The translations under genes were made by a program, and so were the position numbers. Below, piece after piece: positions 23,469 through 33,218 of a stretch of 52,412 nt of DNA. The notes under the pieces were generated by a model. It saw nothing but the letters and a program-made list of their open reading frames with translations. It made no database searches and was not told where the DNA came from. Origin of the DNA: Hyphomicrobiales bacterium (GTDB lineage Bacteria > Pseudomonadota > Alphaproteobacteria > Rhizobiales > Rhizobiaceae); assembly GCA_900466475.1 (NCBI GenBank), contig UBMI01000018.1:187721-240132 (forward strand). The letters run 5' to 3'. Each line of letters begins with the position of its first letter. Positions within the stretch are counted from its first letter, which is position 1.

Positions 23469-25721
23469 CTATACGAAGAGTTCGTCCTTGCTCGCCATGA
23501 AAGTCTGGCCAGCGGCAAGGGTGATGGTGAATCTGCCGTCCGCAAAACGGATGACGGTCTGAATATCCCGTGCTGCCGAAATCGCAATCTTCACCGGCCT
23601 GCCATTCTCCCAGTCGAGGTCGAGAAGCATGCCGCCCCGCACGCGCAAACCGCGCACTGAGCCGCGTGGCCAGGCTTTGGGCAAGGCCGGGAGCAGGTGA
23701 ATTTCGCCGGGGCGAGACTGCACCAGCATTTCCAGGATGCCCGTGGCCCCACCGAAATTGCCGTCGATCTGGAAGGGCGGATGGGCGTCGAACAGATTGG
23801 TATAGGTCCGCTCGGGGCTGATCAGCATTTTGACCACATCGAGCGCATGATCGCCGTCACGAAGCCGTGCCCAGAGATTGATGCGCCAGCCAATGCCCCA
23901 GCCCGTCGCGTCGTCACCGCGGATTTCCAGCGAGCGGCGGGCCGCCGCTGCAAGAGCGGGCGTCCTGTCCATGTCGATCTGCCAACTCGGATAGAGGCCG
24001 TAGAGATGCGAGACATGGCGGTGATGGATCTCCGGTACCTGCATATCCCAGTCTTCAAGCCATTCCTGCAACTGACCGGCAGCACCAATCCGGTCGGGCG
24101 GTAGGCGCGGCAACACGCGGTCGATCGTGGAGACCAGTGCGTCTTCGCCGCCGATGGAGACTGCGAGCGGGCGCAGCAGATTGAGGAAATCCCGGATGAT
24201 CTGGCTATCCATGGCCGGCCCGGCACATAGGGAGGCGCCATGCGGATGGACGTTCTCCGGGGAGAGCGAAGGATTGGTCACCAGATAATCGGTGCCCGGA
24301 AGAGGAACCAGCACATCGAAGATAAACTCGGCAGCGGCCTTGGCAACAGGGAAAAGCCGCCGGCGCAAGCCTTCGGCGTCATCAAGATAATCGCTGAGGT
24401 CGAGCAGTTGCGCCATGAGCCAGGCGCCACCAGTCGGCCAGAGTCCCCATTTGGCACCATCGATCGGTCCGGTCGCACGCCAGAGATCGGTATTGTGGTG
24501 CATGACCCAGCCGCGGGCGCGGTAGTGCACCTCAGCCATCTCGCTGCCGGTTTCGGCAAGTTCCTCCACCATCTCGACAAGAGGCTCGATACATTCCGGC
24601 AGATTGGCAGGCGCCGGCAGCCAGTAGTTCATCTGCAGATTGATGTTGGCAGTATATTTGCTGCCCCAGGGCGGGTCGGTCTCGTCGTTCCAGATGCCCT
24701 GCAGGTTTGCCGGCTGGGTGCCAGGGCGCGATGAGGCGATCATCAGGTAGCGGCCGAACTGCACATAAAGGGCAGCCAGTGCGGGATCATTGCCTTCGGC
24801 AAAGCCACTAATACGACGATCTGTCGGCTGAGAAGCTGCCGGTGTCGTGCCGAGATCGACAGTGAAGCTCCGAAACAGCCTTTGATGTTCGGTGATATGG
24901 TCACGGCGCATGCTCTCGATGCTGCGGCGCGCGGCTTTCGAAAGGCGTCCGGCAACTATGCCATCCGCGTCGCCGGAGACGTCGTCATGACGGCGGAAAC
25001 TCGTGGCTGCACCGAGCAGGATCAGCAGCTCGTCGGCGCCCTCGGCGGATAGTATGCCGCTCGAAGAGCTGACACTCCCTCCTATGTTGACCACCCTGAT
25101 GCCGAAGGCGAAGCGCAGGGCGGCGGGGATACCCCATTCCGCGTTGCCGGCGCCGGAGAAAGTGAGTTCCGGGCCGTTTTGCTCGACGAATTGTCCCCGC
25201 TGCGGACTGTCGATTGATATCCGGCATCTGATGGCTCCGGGCCGATCTGCCGAAAGGCGTACGACAAGCACACCGTCGACTGGGGAAACAAAGGCCTCGC
25301 GAAAAAAAGTGATGCCTTCGGAAATGTACGAAGTCGTGGCGATCGCCGTATCGAGATCGAGCGTGCGACGATAGCTGCCGACGGTTTGCGAATGGAGAAA
25401 ATCGATATGGAGATCGCCGACCGGCTGGTACGACATCTGCTTGATCGGCCGCGCCATCAGATGTTCGTCAGCCATCGCTTCCGCTTCGGCGTAACGGCCT
25501 GCGAAGATCAGCTCCCGTACATCCTCCAGGTGGCCATAGGCATCGGCATTGACCGGTCGGTAAGGCCCGCCGGCCCAGAAGGTGGCTTCGTTGATCTGCA
25601 GCCGTTCGGAAACAGGGTCGCCGAAGACCATCGCACCAAGCCGACCATTGCCGAGCGGCAGCGCATCCGTCCAGAGCCGAGCAGGGGCATCGTACCAGAG
25701 AAGGTTGTCCGTCATGATCAT
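23469..25721 (-). CDS. GH95-family glycoside hydrolase, probable alpha-L-fucosidase
   Basis: This 750-residue enzyme has the GH95 architecture: N-terminal beta-sandwich (about 1-270), (alpha/alpha)6 barrel and a C-terminal beta domain. It starts WYDAPARLWTDALPLGNGRLGAMVFG, diagnostic of the family. Residues equivalent to the catalytic set of Bifidobacterium AfcA are visible: N359 and N361 in TANINLQMNYW, E489 in NPSLSPEN and D653 in PFQIDGNFG. GH95 enzymes remove alpha-1,2-linked L-fucose, or L-galactose, by inversion. No signal peptide is present, so it acts on imported oligosaccharide. The ATG at 25721 overlaps the ABC ATPase stop by four bases; a second ATG lies two codons later. The enzyme family is confident; the sugar is inferred. 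Confidence 0.9.
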   Translation of the reverse strand: MIMTDNLLWYDAPARLWTDALPLGNGRLGAMVFGDPVSERLQINEATFWAGGPYRPVNADAYGHLEDVRELIFAGRYAEAEAMADEHLMARPIKQMSYQPVGDLHIDFLHSQTVGSYRRTLDLDTAIATTSYISEGITFFREAFVSPVDGVLVVRLSADRPGAIRCRISIDSPQRGQFVEQNGPELTFSGAGNAEWGIPAALRFAFGIRVVNIGGSVSSSSGILSAEGADELLILLGAATSFRRHDDVSGDADGIVAGRLSKAARRSIESMRRDHITEHQRLFRSFTVDLGTTPAASQPTDRRISGFAEGNDPALAALYVQFGRYLMIASSRPGTQPANLQGIWNDETDPPWGSKYTANINLQMNYWLPAPANLPECIEPLVEMVEELAETGSEMAEVHYRARGWVMHHNTDLWRATGPIDGAKWGLWPTGGAWLMAQLLDLSDYLDDAEGLRRRLFPVAKAAAEFIFDVLVPLPGTDYLVTNPSLSPENVHPHGASLCAGPAMDSQIIRDFLNLLRPLAVSIGGEDALVSTIDRVLPRLPPDRIGAAGQLQEWLEDWDMQVPEIHHRHVSHLYGLYPSWQIDMDRTPALAAAARRSLEIRGDDATGWGIGWRINLWARLRDGDHALDVVKMLISPERTYTNLFDAHPPFQIDGNFGGATGILEMLVQSRPGEIHLLPALPKAWPRGSVRGLRVRGGMLLDLDWENGRPVKIAISAARDIQTVIRFADGRFTITLAAGQTFMASKDELFV

Positions 25722-26815
25722 TCTGCCGGGATGCTGTTTGCCGGTCTGATATCGCGGATGCGCAGGCCGTCGACGCTGAAGAGCAGCGCCTTTCTCGCGG
25801 AAAAGCCGGCGCTGACCGTCTCGCCCGGGCGCAGCGTCCTTTCCGAGCGGTCCTCGATGATGACGGATTGGCCCGAGGTGAGAGTTCCGTAGATGAAGCG
25901 GGTTCCTCCGAGGTTTTCCACGACGTCGACTTTGACATCGATCGCGCCGCCTCCTTCGTCCTGTCCGGTGAAATGTTCCGGGCGGATGCCGACCTTGACC
26001 GGCATGTCCTTGCCCGGACCCACGATGGCTGCTCTGAAAGCAGTGCCGCAATCGAGCTTGATCACCCCGTCCGCGCCGAGCGTGCCATCGAGGAAATTCA
26101 TCCGCGGCGAGCCGATGAAGCCGGCGACGAAGAAATTGTCGGGATCGGCATAAAGCGTATCCGGCGTGCCTGCCTGCTCGATCTTGCCGGCGCGCATGAC
26201 GACGATCTTATCGGCAAGTGTCATCGCTTCGGTCTGGTCATGCGTGACATAGATCATTGTCGCGCCGATGCGCCGGTGCAGTTTGGCGATTTCTACGCGC
26301 ATGGAGACTCGGAGCTCCGCATCGAGGTTCGACAAGGGTTCGTCGAACAGGAAGACGGCGGGGTTGCGAACGATCGCACGGCCGATCGCGACGCGCTGGC
26401 GCTGTCCGCCAGAGAGTTGAGCGGGCTTGCGTTTCAGGAGCGGCTCGATCTGCAAGGTCGAGGCGGCAGCGGCAACGCTCCGGTCGATATCGACCTTGCC
26501 CATCCCGGCCATGCGCAGCGAGAAGCCGATATTCTGCTCCACCGTCATATGCGGATAAAGCGCATAATTCTGGAAAACCATGGCGACGCCGCGTTCGATG
26601 GGATCGGCCTCGTTCATGCGCCGTCCGCCGATCGTCAGGTCGCCGGCGGTGATCTTCTCCAGGCCGGCGATCATGCGCAGAAGCGTCGACTTTCCGCAGC
26701 CGGAGGGACCGACGAAGACCGTGAACGAACCGTCATCGACGCTCAGATTGAGTCCCTCTATCGCCTGAAAGCTGCCATAGGATTTGTCGATATCGTGCAA
26801 CTCTACACTGGCCAA
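25718..26815 (-). CDS. CUT1 sugar ABC transporter ATPase, UgpC/MsmX type
   Basis: This 365-residue ATPase energises the carbohydrate importer encoded at 30085-33169. It has Walker A GPSGCGKST at 36-44, signature LSGGQRQR at 134-141, Walker B FLFDEPLSNLD around 155-165 and a C-terminal regulatory OB-fold region with VKVGIRPEHF near 270. The start codon is TTG, supported by GGGAGG five bases upstream. It lies 37 bases after the LacI gene and overlaps the GH95 gene. It is unusual that the ATPase is separated from its permeases by a glycosidase-like gene and a regulator. Confidence 0.93.
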   Translation of the reverse strand: MASVELHDIDKSYGSFQAIEGLNLSVDDGSFTVFVGPSGCGKSTLLRMIAGLEKITAGDLTIGGRRMNEADPIERGVAMVFQNYALYPHMTVEQNIGFSLRMAGMGKVDIDRSVAAAASTLQIEPLLKRKPAQLSGGQRQRVAIGRAIVRNPAVFLFDEPLSNLDAELRVSMRVEIAKLHRRIGATMIYVTHDQTEAMTLADKIVVMRAGKIEQAGTPDTLYADPDNFFVAGFIGSPRMNFLDGTLGADGVIKLDCGTAFRAAIVGPGKDMPVKVGIRPEHFTGQDEGGGAIDVKVDVVENLGGTRFIYGTLTSGQSVIIEDRSERTLRPGETVSAGFSARKALLFSVDGLRIRDIRPANSIPAE

Positions 26816-26852
26816 AGCTTCCTCCCTTTAACCGCTTGGCGGGCAGAACGCG

Positions 26853-27887
26853 TCAGGTGATCCGTCGCGTCGAGCCTCGCAGGATGATGTCGCATTCGAG
26901 GACGACACTGCGCGTCGCCCCGCCTGACGGCTCCGTCAGCCGTTCCACGAGAATGTCGGTGATGGTTTCAGCAATGCTTGCTACCGGCTGGGCGACGGCC
27001 GTAATGCCGGCTTCGTAGAGCCGGAAGATTGCCACATCGTCGAAGCTGGCAAGCGAAACATCCTCGGGCACATGCCGGCCGTTCTCCTTCAGCCAGCTCA
27101 GCCCTCCGACTGCCATGCCATAATTGGCGGAAAAGATCGCGGTGGGCGGATTTTCAAGCGACATCAATCGCTTGGTCGCCTCATAACCGCCGTCCATGCG
27201 CCAGTTTCCACGCGCCGCGAGGGTAGGATCGATTGTGATACCCCGGTCGCGTAACGCCTGTTCATAGCCCGCCAGCCGTTCAATACCCGAAGAATTGCGC
27301 GGATCGCCTGTCAAAATGCCGATGCGGCTATGGCCGAGATCGATGAGGTGGCTGACGATGCGATAGCTCGCGCGATGGTTCTCGACCATGACCCGGTCTG
27401 CTGCCAGCCCGCGAACGTCGTTGTTATAGAAGATGATCGGAATGTCGTGATGGATGAGGTCGTCGACGCGGTCATAAACTTCCGCGGTGCCGTCCATGAC
27501 CAGCGCATCGACACGCTGCGCGGCGAAGAAATCGAGTGCCTCGGCGACCACGCGCGGATCGCCGCCATGGCAGTAAGTCAGCAGTGCCCGTCCGGTTGGA
27601 CGAACCGAATGGGCGAGATGCTCGAGCATGCGGGAATGGAATTCGTCGAAGGTCGGCACCAGGAAGCCGATCATATGGGTGAGGTCAGTGCGGATCGAGG
27701 CGGCAGCAGCATTGCGCCGATAGCCGAGATCCTGGATCGCCCGCTCGATCTGTTCGCGGTTGGAGCGGCGGATCGTCTGGCCGTTGAGATAGCGGGACAC
27801 GGTGCCGACTGCGACGTTTGCCACCCTGGCAACGTCGATGATCGTGGCTCCGCGCCTCTTTCCGGCCGTCTGGTCCGTCTGTTGCAT
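26853..27887 (-). CDS. LacI-family transcriptional regulator
   Basis: This 344-residue repressor has an N-terminal LacI helix-turn-helix (ATIIDVARVANVAVGTVSRYLNGQ, residues 14-37) and a periplasmic-binding-like effector domain (IGFLVPTFDEFHSRMLEHLA, then SHLIDLGHSRIGILTGDPRNSSG). The ATG at 27887 is chosen because AGGAG precedes it; the open frame extends to 28028. It lies inside the sugar operon, 140 bases after the preceding gene, a gap long enough for its own promoter. A perfect 14-base palindrome CGCCTGGCCAGGCG (27924-27937) is 37 bases before its start and could be an operator. It probably responds to a sugar released by the cluster's glycosidases. Confidence 0.92.
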   Translation of the reverse strand: MQQTDQTAGKRRGATIIDVARVANVAVGTVSRYLNGQTIRRSNREQIERAIQDLGYRRNAAAASIRTDLTHMIGFLVPTFDEFHSRMLEHLAHSVRPTGRALLTYCHGGDPRVVAEALDFFAAQRVDALVMDGTAEVYDRVDDLIHHDIPIIFYNNDVRGLAADRVMVENHRASYRIVSHLIDLGHSRIGILTGDPRNSSGIERLAGYEQALRDRGITIDPTLAARGNWRMDGGYEATKRLMSLENPPTAIFSANYGMAVGGLSWLKENGRHVPEDVSLASFDDVAIFRLYEAGITAVAQPVASIAETITDILVERLTEPSGGATRSVVLECDIILRGSTRRIT

Positions 27888-28027
27888 TTCGAGCGGGCTC
27901 CTGCATTCATCCATGGGAAATGACGCCTGGCCAGGCGCCTTTCCGTCGTATAGCCCAGCGCTCCGCCGCCCACCAGTATTGCGGGCGGCAAGAGCAAAGT
28001 CCGACGGCTCCCTTACTTCAACCTGCA

Positions 28028-30079
28028 TTATGCGCCTTCGAAGACCACGGCGCTGTGGATGCGCAGGCGCGGTACCGTGATGTTGATGGCGCCATCGTCA
28101 CCCGCATTCCAGGCAAGATCCTCTCCTGTCATCGCATCGAAAACGCGCTTCGGTTTTGCCGGCAGGCGCACCGTGGCATTGACCGGGCCGATCGCCGGAA
28201 TGTCCTCGATCATTTCCATGACCCGGGTCGAACCGTCATCGCCACGCACGTCCTTGCCGCGGATCTGCGGCGGACCGTAGAGGAGATGCAGGATATGGCG
28301 GTCGTGCTCGATCTGATGCGTCAGCGTCGCCCGTCCGGACGAGGGCAGATCGGTGACCATGGCCGGATCGGGAACAAGCCGGTCGAGAAGGCCGCGAACC
28401 AGGTATTTGTAGAGCGGTTGGCCCATCGCCCGGTAGAGCCGGAAGATCGGATAGGCGATGTAGGCCGCGCCCTTGTGCTCGGTCACTGCCGCGCCCAGCA
28501 TATCGGCATCCGGGTCATCGGGCGCGTGCTGGTGTGAGCAGAAATGCTTGTAGGAGCGGTTGAAGTAGGACGGATAGACGCCGGCCAGCACCGTTGCGCC
28601 TACCGAACGGACGGCTTCGGCATCATCATAGAAAACGAAGGCCGTTTCCGGCATGGAGGGGTCGAGATCCTTTCCGGCTTTCACATAGCTAGGCTTGAAA
28701 GCGATGGGCGCGGCTCCTCTTTCGATACCGAAGTCGACAGCAAATTGTCCGTTTTCATCAAGGCCTGAATGCCAGGAAGCGATGATCTTGCCGCCGCCGG
28801 CGAGATAGGACTTGAGCCGGGCGGCGAGCGCGGCATCGACAGGGATTTCGTCCGGCAGGATCAGCAGGCGGTACTGCTCGAAACGGCCGGACCTGTCGAG
28901 TACGTCGAAAGGCCGTTTCAGCTCCTGCAGTACCTGGGCGGCGCCGTCATCGCTTGGATGGTTGCGCGCGCCTTTGGGGTTCATGTGTTCGGCCGAAAGG
29001 ATCGCGATTTCGGAAATCTGTTTTGCCCCCTCCAGGAAGGGTTCGAGTTTTTCGACACGATGATAGGCCGGCGCGATCGAAGCATAGGTATCGGGATTAA
29101 TCGCTCCGTTCGGATGAAGCTGGTCGCCGACCAGGCATTTGGAGCCAAGCGCGATCATTTGCGCACACTCATATTCCAACGCGTCCGGGTGCTTGAAGCC
29201 GCCGAACTCTCCCCAGGATGTATGGAACTTGCCGGTATGAGCGAGGAAATCCATGCCGAGCGTGGCGGCATAACGGGCGCTCGACGGGAAATGGTCGTAG
29301 CCCCAGCCGCCGGTCGGGAGGCTTTCGAGCTCGAGATGGGAGTAGGTCGAAAAGCGCTCCGGTCCTTGCTTGTGGATGTGACCGCAATTATAGAAGACAC
29401 GCAGGCCCGGGAATTCGGCAAACAGCGCTTCACTCGTCTCGCGGCGGAACTGCTCGTTGACGGCTTCGTCGTTCTTCAGGCGGTCGGCCGGGTTTTCAGG
29501 GTCGAGACCTTCGCACAGCATGCGTTCGACGCAGGCTGGGCAGACGCAGTCCGGCGTCAGGATGATATCGAAGAAGAGGCCCTGCGTCGGATAGTTCTGC
29601 GCGACCTCGCGTGCCTGTTCGAGGATATAGTGCCTGAGGCCCGCATGATTGAGGCAGAGCGTGTGCCAGGCAGGGCTGAGTTGTTTGCCGGCGGAAGGGT
29701 CGGCCGGCCGGTCGTGATGATAGCGGTTCGAGGCGCTCATCGCCCGCCATTCGGGATGTTCGCGTGCCGTCAGCTCATCCCATTGTACCGAGATATAGAT
29801 CGGGCTTTCGATATCGGCTGCGGCAAGCGCCTTCACCATGTCGCCGAGAAGATCGGGGCGGGCAAGCTGCGGATGCGGCTTGCCGACCTTGGTCGGATAA
29901 TAGGACCAGCCGTGATGGCACTTGGCGAAAATGGTGATGGAATCGACATGGGCTGCCTTCAGCGTCGAAACGAAGGCATCCGGATCGAAATCGGCGCCGA
30001 TGCCCGGAATATGCTCCGACGTATGGAAGTCGAGATGGATCTGGCGGTAACGCAGCGGCTTGTTCGTTGTCTTGGGCAT
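28028..30079 (-). CDS. GHL6-type putative glycoside hydrolase with beta-galactosidase-trimerization-like domain (first copy)
   Basis: This 683-residue protein has an N-terminal barrel-like region (about 10-330) of the GHL6 kind, with CHHGWSYYPTKVGKPHP near residue 55, GLFFDIILTPDCVCPACVERML near 170 holding a CxxC pair, and FYNCGHIHKQG. A central segment (SAEHMNPKGARN through YLAGGGKIIASWHSGL) looks like the beta-galactosidase trimerisation domain. A small beta domain ends the protein. AAGGA precedes the ATG, five bases after the permease gene. GH151 fucosidases share this layout, and the GH95 neighbour supports a fucosidase, but I cannot confirm the catalytic residues. No signal peptide, so cytoplasmic. 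Confidence 0.78.
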   Translation of the reverse strand: MPKTTNKPLRYRQIHLDFHTSEHIPGIGADFDPDAFVSTLKAAHVDSITIFAKCHHGWSYYPTKVGKPHPQLARPDLLGDMVKALAAADIESPIYISVQWDELTAREHPEWRAMSASNRYHHDRPADPSAGKQLSPAWHTLCLNHAGLRHYILEQAREVAQNYPTQGLFFDIILTPDCVCPACVERMLCEGLDPENPADRLKNDEAVNEQFRRETSEALFAEFPGLRVFYNCGHIHKQGPERFSTYSHLELESLPTGGWGYDHFPSSARYAATLGMDFLAHTGKFHTSWGEFGGFKHPDALEYECAQMIALGSKCLVGDQLHPNGAINPDTYASIAPAYHRVEKLEPFLEGAKQISEIAILSAEHMNPKGARNHPSDDGAAQVLQELKRPFDVLDRSGRFEQYRLLILPDEIPVDAALAARLKSYLAGGGKIIASWHSGLDENGQFAVDFGIERGAAPIAFKPSYVKAGKDLDPSMPETAFVFYDDAEAVRSVGATVLAGVYPSYFNRSYKHFCSHQHAPDDPDADMLGAAVTEHKGAAYIAYPIFRLYRAMGQPLYKYLVRGLLDRLVPDPAMVTDLPSSGRATLTHQIEHDRHILHLLYGPPQIRGKDVRGDDGSTRVMEMIEDIPAIGPVNATVRLPAKPKRVFDAMTGEDLAWNAGDDGAINITVPRLRIHSAVVFEGA

Positions 30080-30084
30080 GGGTC

Positions 30085-30906
30085 CTATTCCTTTGCGCCG
30101 GTGCGGGTTTGCGAGCCGGCGGCGAACTGACGTTGGAAAACGAGGAAGACGAGCAGGGGGACGATGGTGGTGAGGATGGCCGCCACCGATCTCAGGTCCC
30201 AGTTGATCTCGTAGCTGCCGGAAATACGGGCAAGCAGCACGGGAAGGGGCACATCGCTGCGCAGGAAAAGCATGGGCAGCAGGAGCGCATTCCATGTCCA
30301 GAGGAACTGCAGGATACCGACGGCAAAGATCGGTGACAGACTGTTCGGCAGAACCACATGGCGGAAGGTCGCGAGCGGCCCGCAGCCGTCGATCTTGGCG
30401 GCCTCGACGAGTTCGCGCGGAAAATCCTCGAAGAAGTTTTTGACGAGGAAGATAGACCAGGCGAAGGACAGCCCGACATAGGGAATGAGCACAGAAAGAA
30501 TGTTGTCGATCAGCCCCATGTCGCGCCAGAGCGTGAAGAGCGGAATGATGACGACCTGTTGCGGCAGCACGAATGCATTGATGATGATGATCAGGAGCAC
30601 CCGGCGGAAGGGGAATGTCAGGAAGTGGAAGGCATAGGCGGCGGCCGGTGTGAGCAGCATGGTGAGTGCCGTCGCAATACCCGCCGTCTTCATCGTCACC
30701 CACATGGAGTCGGCGAGCGGGTATTTGTCCCAGACGCGGTGCCAGGCATCGAGCGTAAGATCGAAATGATCGAAGCGCCACCAGCCGAGCGATACGCCCT
30801 CCGGCGGACGCAACGAGGTGACGACGATGCCGATGATCGGGATCACCCAGATGAAGGCGACGATGCCGACGACGATGATAATCCAGCGAGGAGCTTTGCC
30901 GATCAT
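30085..30906 (-). CDS. CUT1 sugar ABC transporter permease, MalG type
   Basis: This 273-residue permease has six hydrophobic segments and the MalG-type coupling motif ELVEAAKIDGCGPLATFRHVVLPNSLSPI (EAA loop). It ends with FQRQFAAGSQTRTGAKE, in place of the usual FQRYFVxGLxxGAVKG, so the C-terminus diverges. The ATG at 30906 overlaps the MalF-type gene by four bases (ATGA). With its partner it forms the channel of the oligosaccharide importer. Confidence 0.92.
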   Translation of the reverse strand: MIGKAPRWIIIVVGIVAFIWVIPIIGIVVTSLRPPEGVSLGWWRFDHFDLTLDAWHRVWDKYPLADSMWVTMKTAGIATALTMLLTPAAAYAFHFLTFPFRRVLLIIIINAFVLPQQVVIIPLFTLWRDMGLIDNILSVLIPYVGLSFAWSIFLVKNFFEDFPRELVEAAKIDGCGPLATFRHVVLPNSLSPIFAVGILQFLWTWNALLLPMLFLRSDVPLPVLLARISGSYEINWDLRSVAAILTTIVPLLVFLVFQRQFAAGSQTRTGAKE

Positions 30907-31862
30907 TTCGCACCTGCCGTCCGCTGGATGATGGCGGGGATCGAGACGATCAGGACTGCAAGCAGCAGGATGACGGTAGCGGCCGCACCATAGCCCAGCT
31001 TGAACTGGGTCATGGATTCCCGATACATGAAATAGCCGACGGTTTCGGTCGAACGCACCGGCCCCCCACCGGTCAGGATATAGATGATGTCGAAGGCACG
31101 CAGAGCCGTCAGAAGGTTGATGAAGACAGCGACGCGCACGCCCGGCATCGACAGCGGCATCATGATGTGCCGCATGGTCGAGAGCGGCCTGGCACCGTCC
31201 ATGTAGGCCGCTTCGAGCACAGATTTGGGGATCGCCTGGATGGCAGCGAAGATCAGCATCAGGGGCAGACCGACACCGCTCCAGGAGGCTGCAACGATCA
31301 GCGCCCAGAGGGCGGTGTTGGCGTCGCCGAGCCAGGCATGGGCAAAACCGGGAAAGCCCAGAAGCTGGATCAATGAATTGAGCAGGCCGCCGGCATCCGG
31401 CCTGTAGATGCCGATCCACATATAGCCTGATACTGCTTCCGAAATGCCGAAGGCGGCAAAGATCATCACGCGGAAGGGCAGGGTTTGCTGCGGCGCGAAG
31501 GCACACAGCATCGCCAGAACCCAGCCGATCGCCACCGAGATCACGGTCGTGCCGATGGTGAAGATCAAGGTCGTCAGCAGCGTGTTGCGGAAGGCCGCGT
31601 CGGCGAAGAGCCGCGCATAATTGCCGAAGCCGATAAAGGCAGGCTTTCTGAGCCCCTGGATATCCCAGAAGCTCAGCCGGATCGTCTCGACCAACGGATA
31701 GATCACGGCGATCGCAAACAACACGATAACCGGCGCAATCAGGATCAGTGCGGCGGGCGTGTCCCTAAGCAGACGCCGACGGCCTTTGATGCCAGCCGCC
31801 AGCGGAGAACCCTGCATCACGCCCGCCGCTTCCCGCACCGGGGAAGCGGAGGTGTCAGCCAT
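30903..31862 (-). CDS. CUT1 sugar ABC transporter permease, MalF type
   Basis: This 319-residue permease has a cytoplasmic N-terminal tail of about 35 residues and six helices. The signs are YPLVETIRLSFWDIQG after the first helix, the EAA loop SVLEAAYMDGARPLSTMRHIMMPLS and ILTGGGPVRSTETVGYFMYR. Its ATG shares one base with the stop of the binding-protein gene. It pairs with the MalG-type permease. Confidence 0.92.
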   Translation of the reverse strand: MADTSASPVREAAGVMQGSPLAAGIKGRRRLLRDTPAALILIAPVIVLFAIAVIYPLVETIRLSFWDIQGLRKPAFIGFGNYARLFADAAFRNTLLTTLIFTIGTTVISVAIGWVLAMLCAFAPQQTLPFRVMIFAAFGISEAVSGYMWIGIYRPDAGGLLNSLIQLLGFPGFAHAWLGDANTALWALIVAASWSGVGLPLMLIFAAIQAIPKSVLEAAYMDGARPLSTMRHIMMPLSMPGVRVAVFINLLTALRAFDIIYILTGGGPVRSTETVGYFMYRESMTQFKLGYGAAATVILLLAVLIVSIPAIIQRTAGAK

Positions 31863-33169
31863 CAGTAGGAACCTTGGGCCTTGGTTTCGATAGCCGCAAG
31901 AACTGCATCGATATTGGCGCTCGACGGATCCTGCAGGAACTTTTGCAACTGCACGCGATACTCGTCGACGAGATCGCCGGGCAGCAGGTCGCCGAGCACG
32001 AATTGCAGCTTCGAGCTTGCGACGGCCTGCGTCGCCACTTTCTGTGCTTCACCATAGAGCGACGCATCGACATTGCTGCTTGGCGAGGCATAACCGGCCT
32101 TGGCGAGAATGTTGGCGGCCTCGGCACTCGTCCAGAAATCGAGGAAGGCATCTGCCGCCTTCGGATTAGGGCCATTCGTCGTCACCAGCAGCTCCTTGGC
32201 GTCGACGCTCGATGTATCGTCATGGCCCATGCCGAGAGACGGGAACTGGAACAGACCGTAATCCTTGCCCTCGACCAGCTTGTAGTCGTTCTTGGCGCGA
32301 TTGTTCATCCACATGCCGATCAGCAGATAGTTCTTGGCATTGGCCTGGAAGACCTGGTCGGCCTCACCGTCCCAGTCGTTGGCAAGCATGGTGTTCGGCG
32401 CCCCGCAGCAGCCGGACGTCAGCATCTCGGCGTATTTTGTCAGCGCGGTCTTCACAGCTGGATCGGTCCACGGGATTTCATGGGCGCCAAGCTTCGCCGC
32501 CGTCTCCACACCTGCGGTTCTGAGCAACAGGGTTTCAAACCATTCGGCATGCGCCCAGTATTTGCCGGGGATCGCGATCGGGGCGGCATAGCCCGCCTTT
32601 GTAAGCTTCGCGAAGGAGGCGACAAATTCGTCCCAGGTCTTCGGCGGTTCGGCAATACCGGCCTTGGCGAGATGCTCCTTCTTGTACCAGATGCCGGAGC
32701 GGTCACCGAAGGTGTAGGTCAGGCCGTAGGTCTTGTCGCCGATGGATCCGAGATCCTTCCACGACTGGCTGACGAGCTTGTCCCAACCGAAGGATTTCCA
32801 CTGATCGTCGATCGGCCGGAGCATGCCGGCATCGGCAAGTTCCTTGCGAAAGGCCGGCCACGTGTTGAAGAGCACATCGACGACCTCGCCGCCCATCAGC
32901 GCGGTGCGGATGCCGCCGCGCATGTCACCCTGGCCAGTGATGGCGACTTCGCGGATCGTGACATTGGGATATTTCGCCAGAAAGGCCTTCTGGATCGAAT
33001 GCATCATGTCGAGTTCTGAGCCGCCTAGCCAGTTCAGAACGATGAGTTCGCCGCTAACTGCATCCTGAGCTCTCGTTGCGCCTGCCATGGCCAGCAGGGC
33101 GGTGCTGCCCGCTCCTGCGAGCAACGTGCGGCGACGGATTTCGGGCATAAATCTATTGCTGTTGGTCAT
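31862..33169 (-). CDS. Sugar ABC transporter substrate-binding protein (family 1)
   Basis: This 435-residue periplasmic protein is the first gene of the oligosaccharide cluster. The ATG at 33169 has GGAGG five bases upstream and gives a twin-arginine signal (RRRTLLAGAG) with cleavage near ATRAQD. The mature protein has SBP_bac_1 features: LIVLNWLGGSELDMMHSIQKAF, YPNVTIREVAITGQGDMRG, LTYTFGDRSGIWYKKEHLAKAGI and DAFLDFWTSAEAA. Family 1 proteins bind mono- or oligosaccharides. A fucosylated or galactosylated oligosaccharide is the likely ligand because of the encoded glycosidases. The promoter must lie in 33170-33447, where several LacI-like palindromes occur. Confidence 0.92.
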   Translation of the reverse strand: MTNSNRFMPEIRRRTLLAGAGSTALLAMAGATRAQDAVSGELIVLNWLGGSELDMMHSIQKAFLAKYPNVTIREVAITGQGDMRGGIRTALMGGEVVDVLFNTWPAFRKELADAGMLRPIDDQWKSFGWDKLVSQSWKDLGSIGDKTYGLTYTFGDRSGIWYKKEHLAKAGIAEPPKTWDEFVASFAKLTKAGYAAPIAIPGKYWAHAEWFETLLLRTAGVETAAKLGAHEIPWTDPAVKTALTKYAEMLTSGCCGAPNTMLANDWDGEADQVFQANAKNYLLIGMWMNNRAKNDYKLVEGKDYGLFQFPSLGMGHDDTSSVDAKELLVTTNGPNPKAADAFLDFWTSAEAANILAKAGYASPSSNVDASLYGEAQKVATQAVASSKLQFVLGDLLPGDLVDEYRVQLQKFLQDPSSANIDAVLAAIETKAQGSY

Positions 33170-33218
33170 GTCACGTCCTCCCAAACGTTGACTGCTGCCA
33201 TCCGGCATTCAATTTAGT

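Noticed and set aside
28769..30130. A 453-residue plus-strand frame opposite the first GHL6 gene
   Set aside because: Complement of a supported gene; no ribosome binding site or motif.
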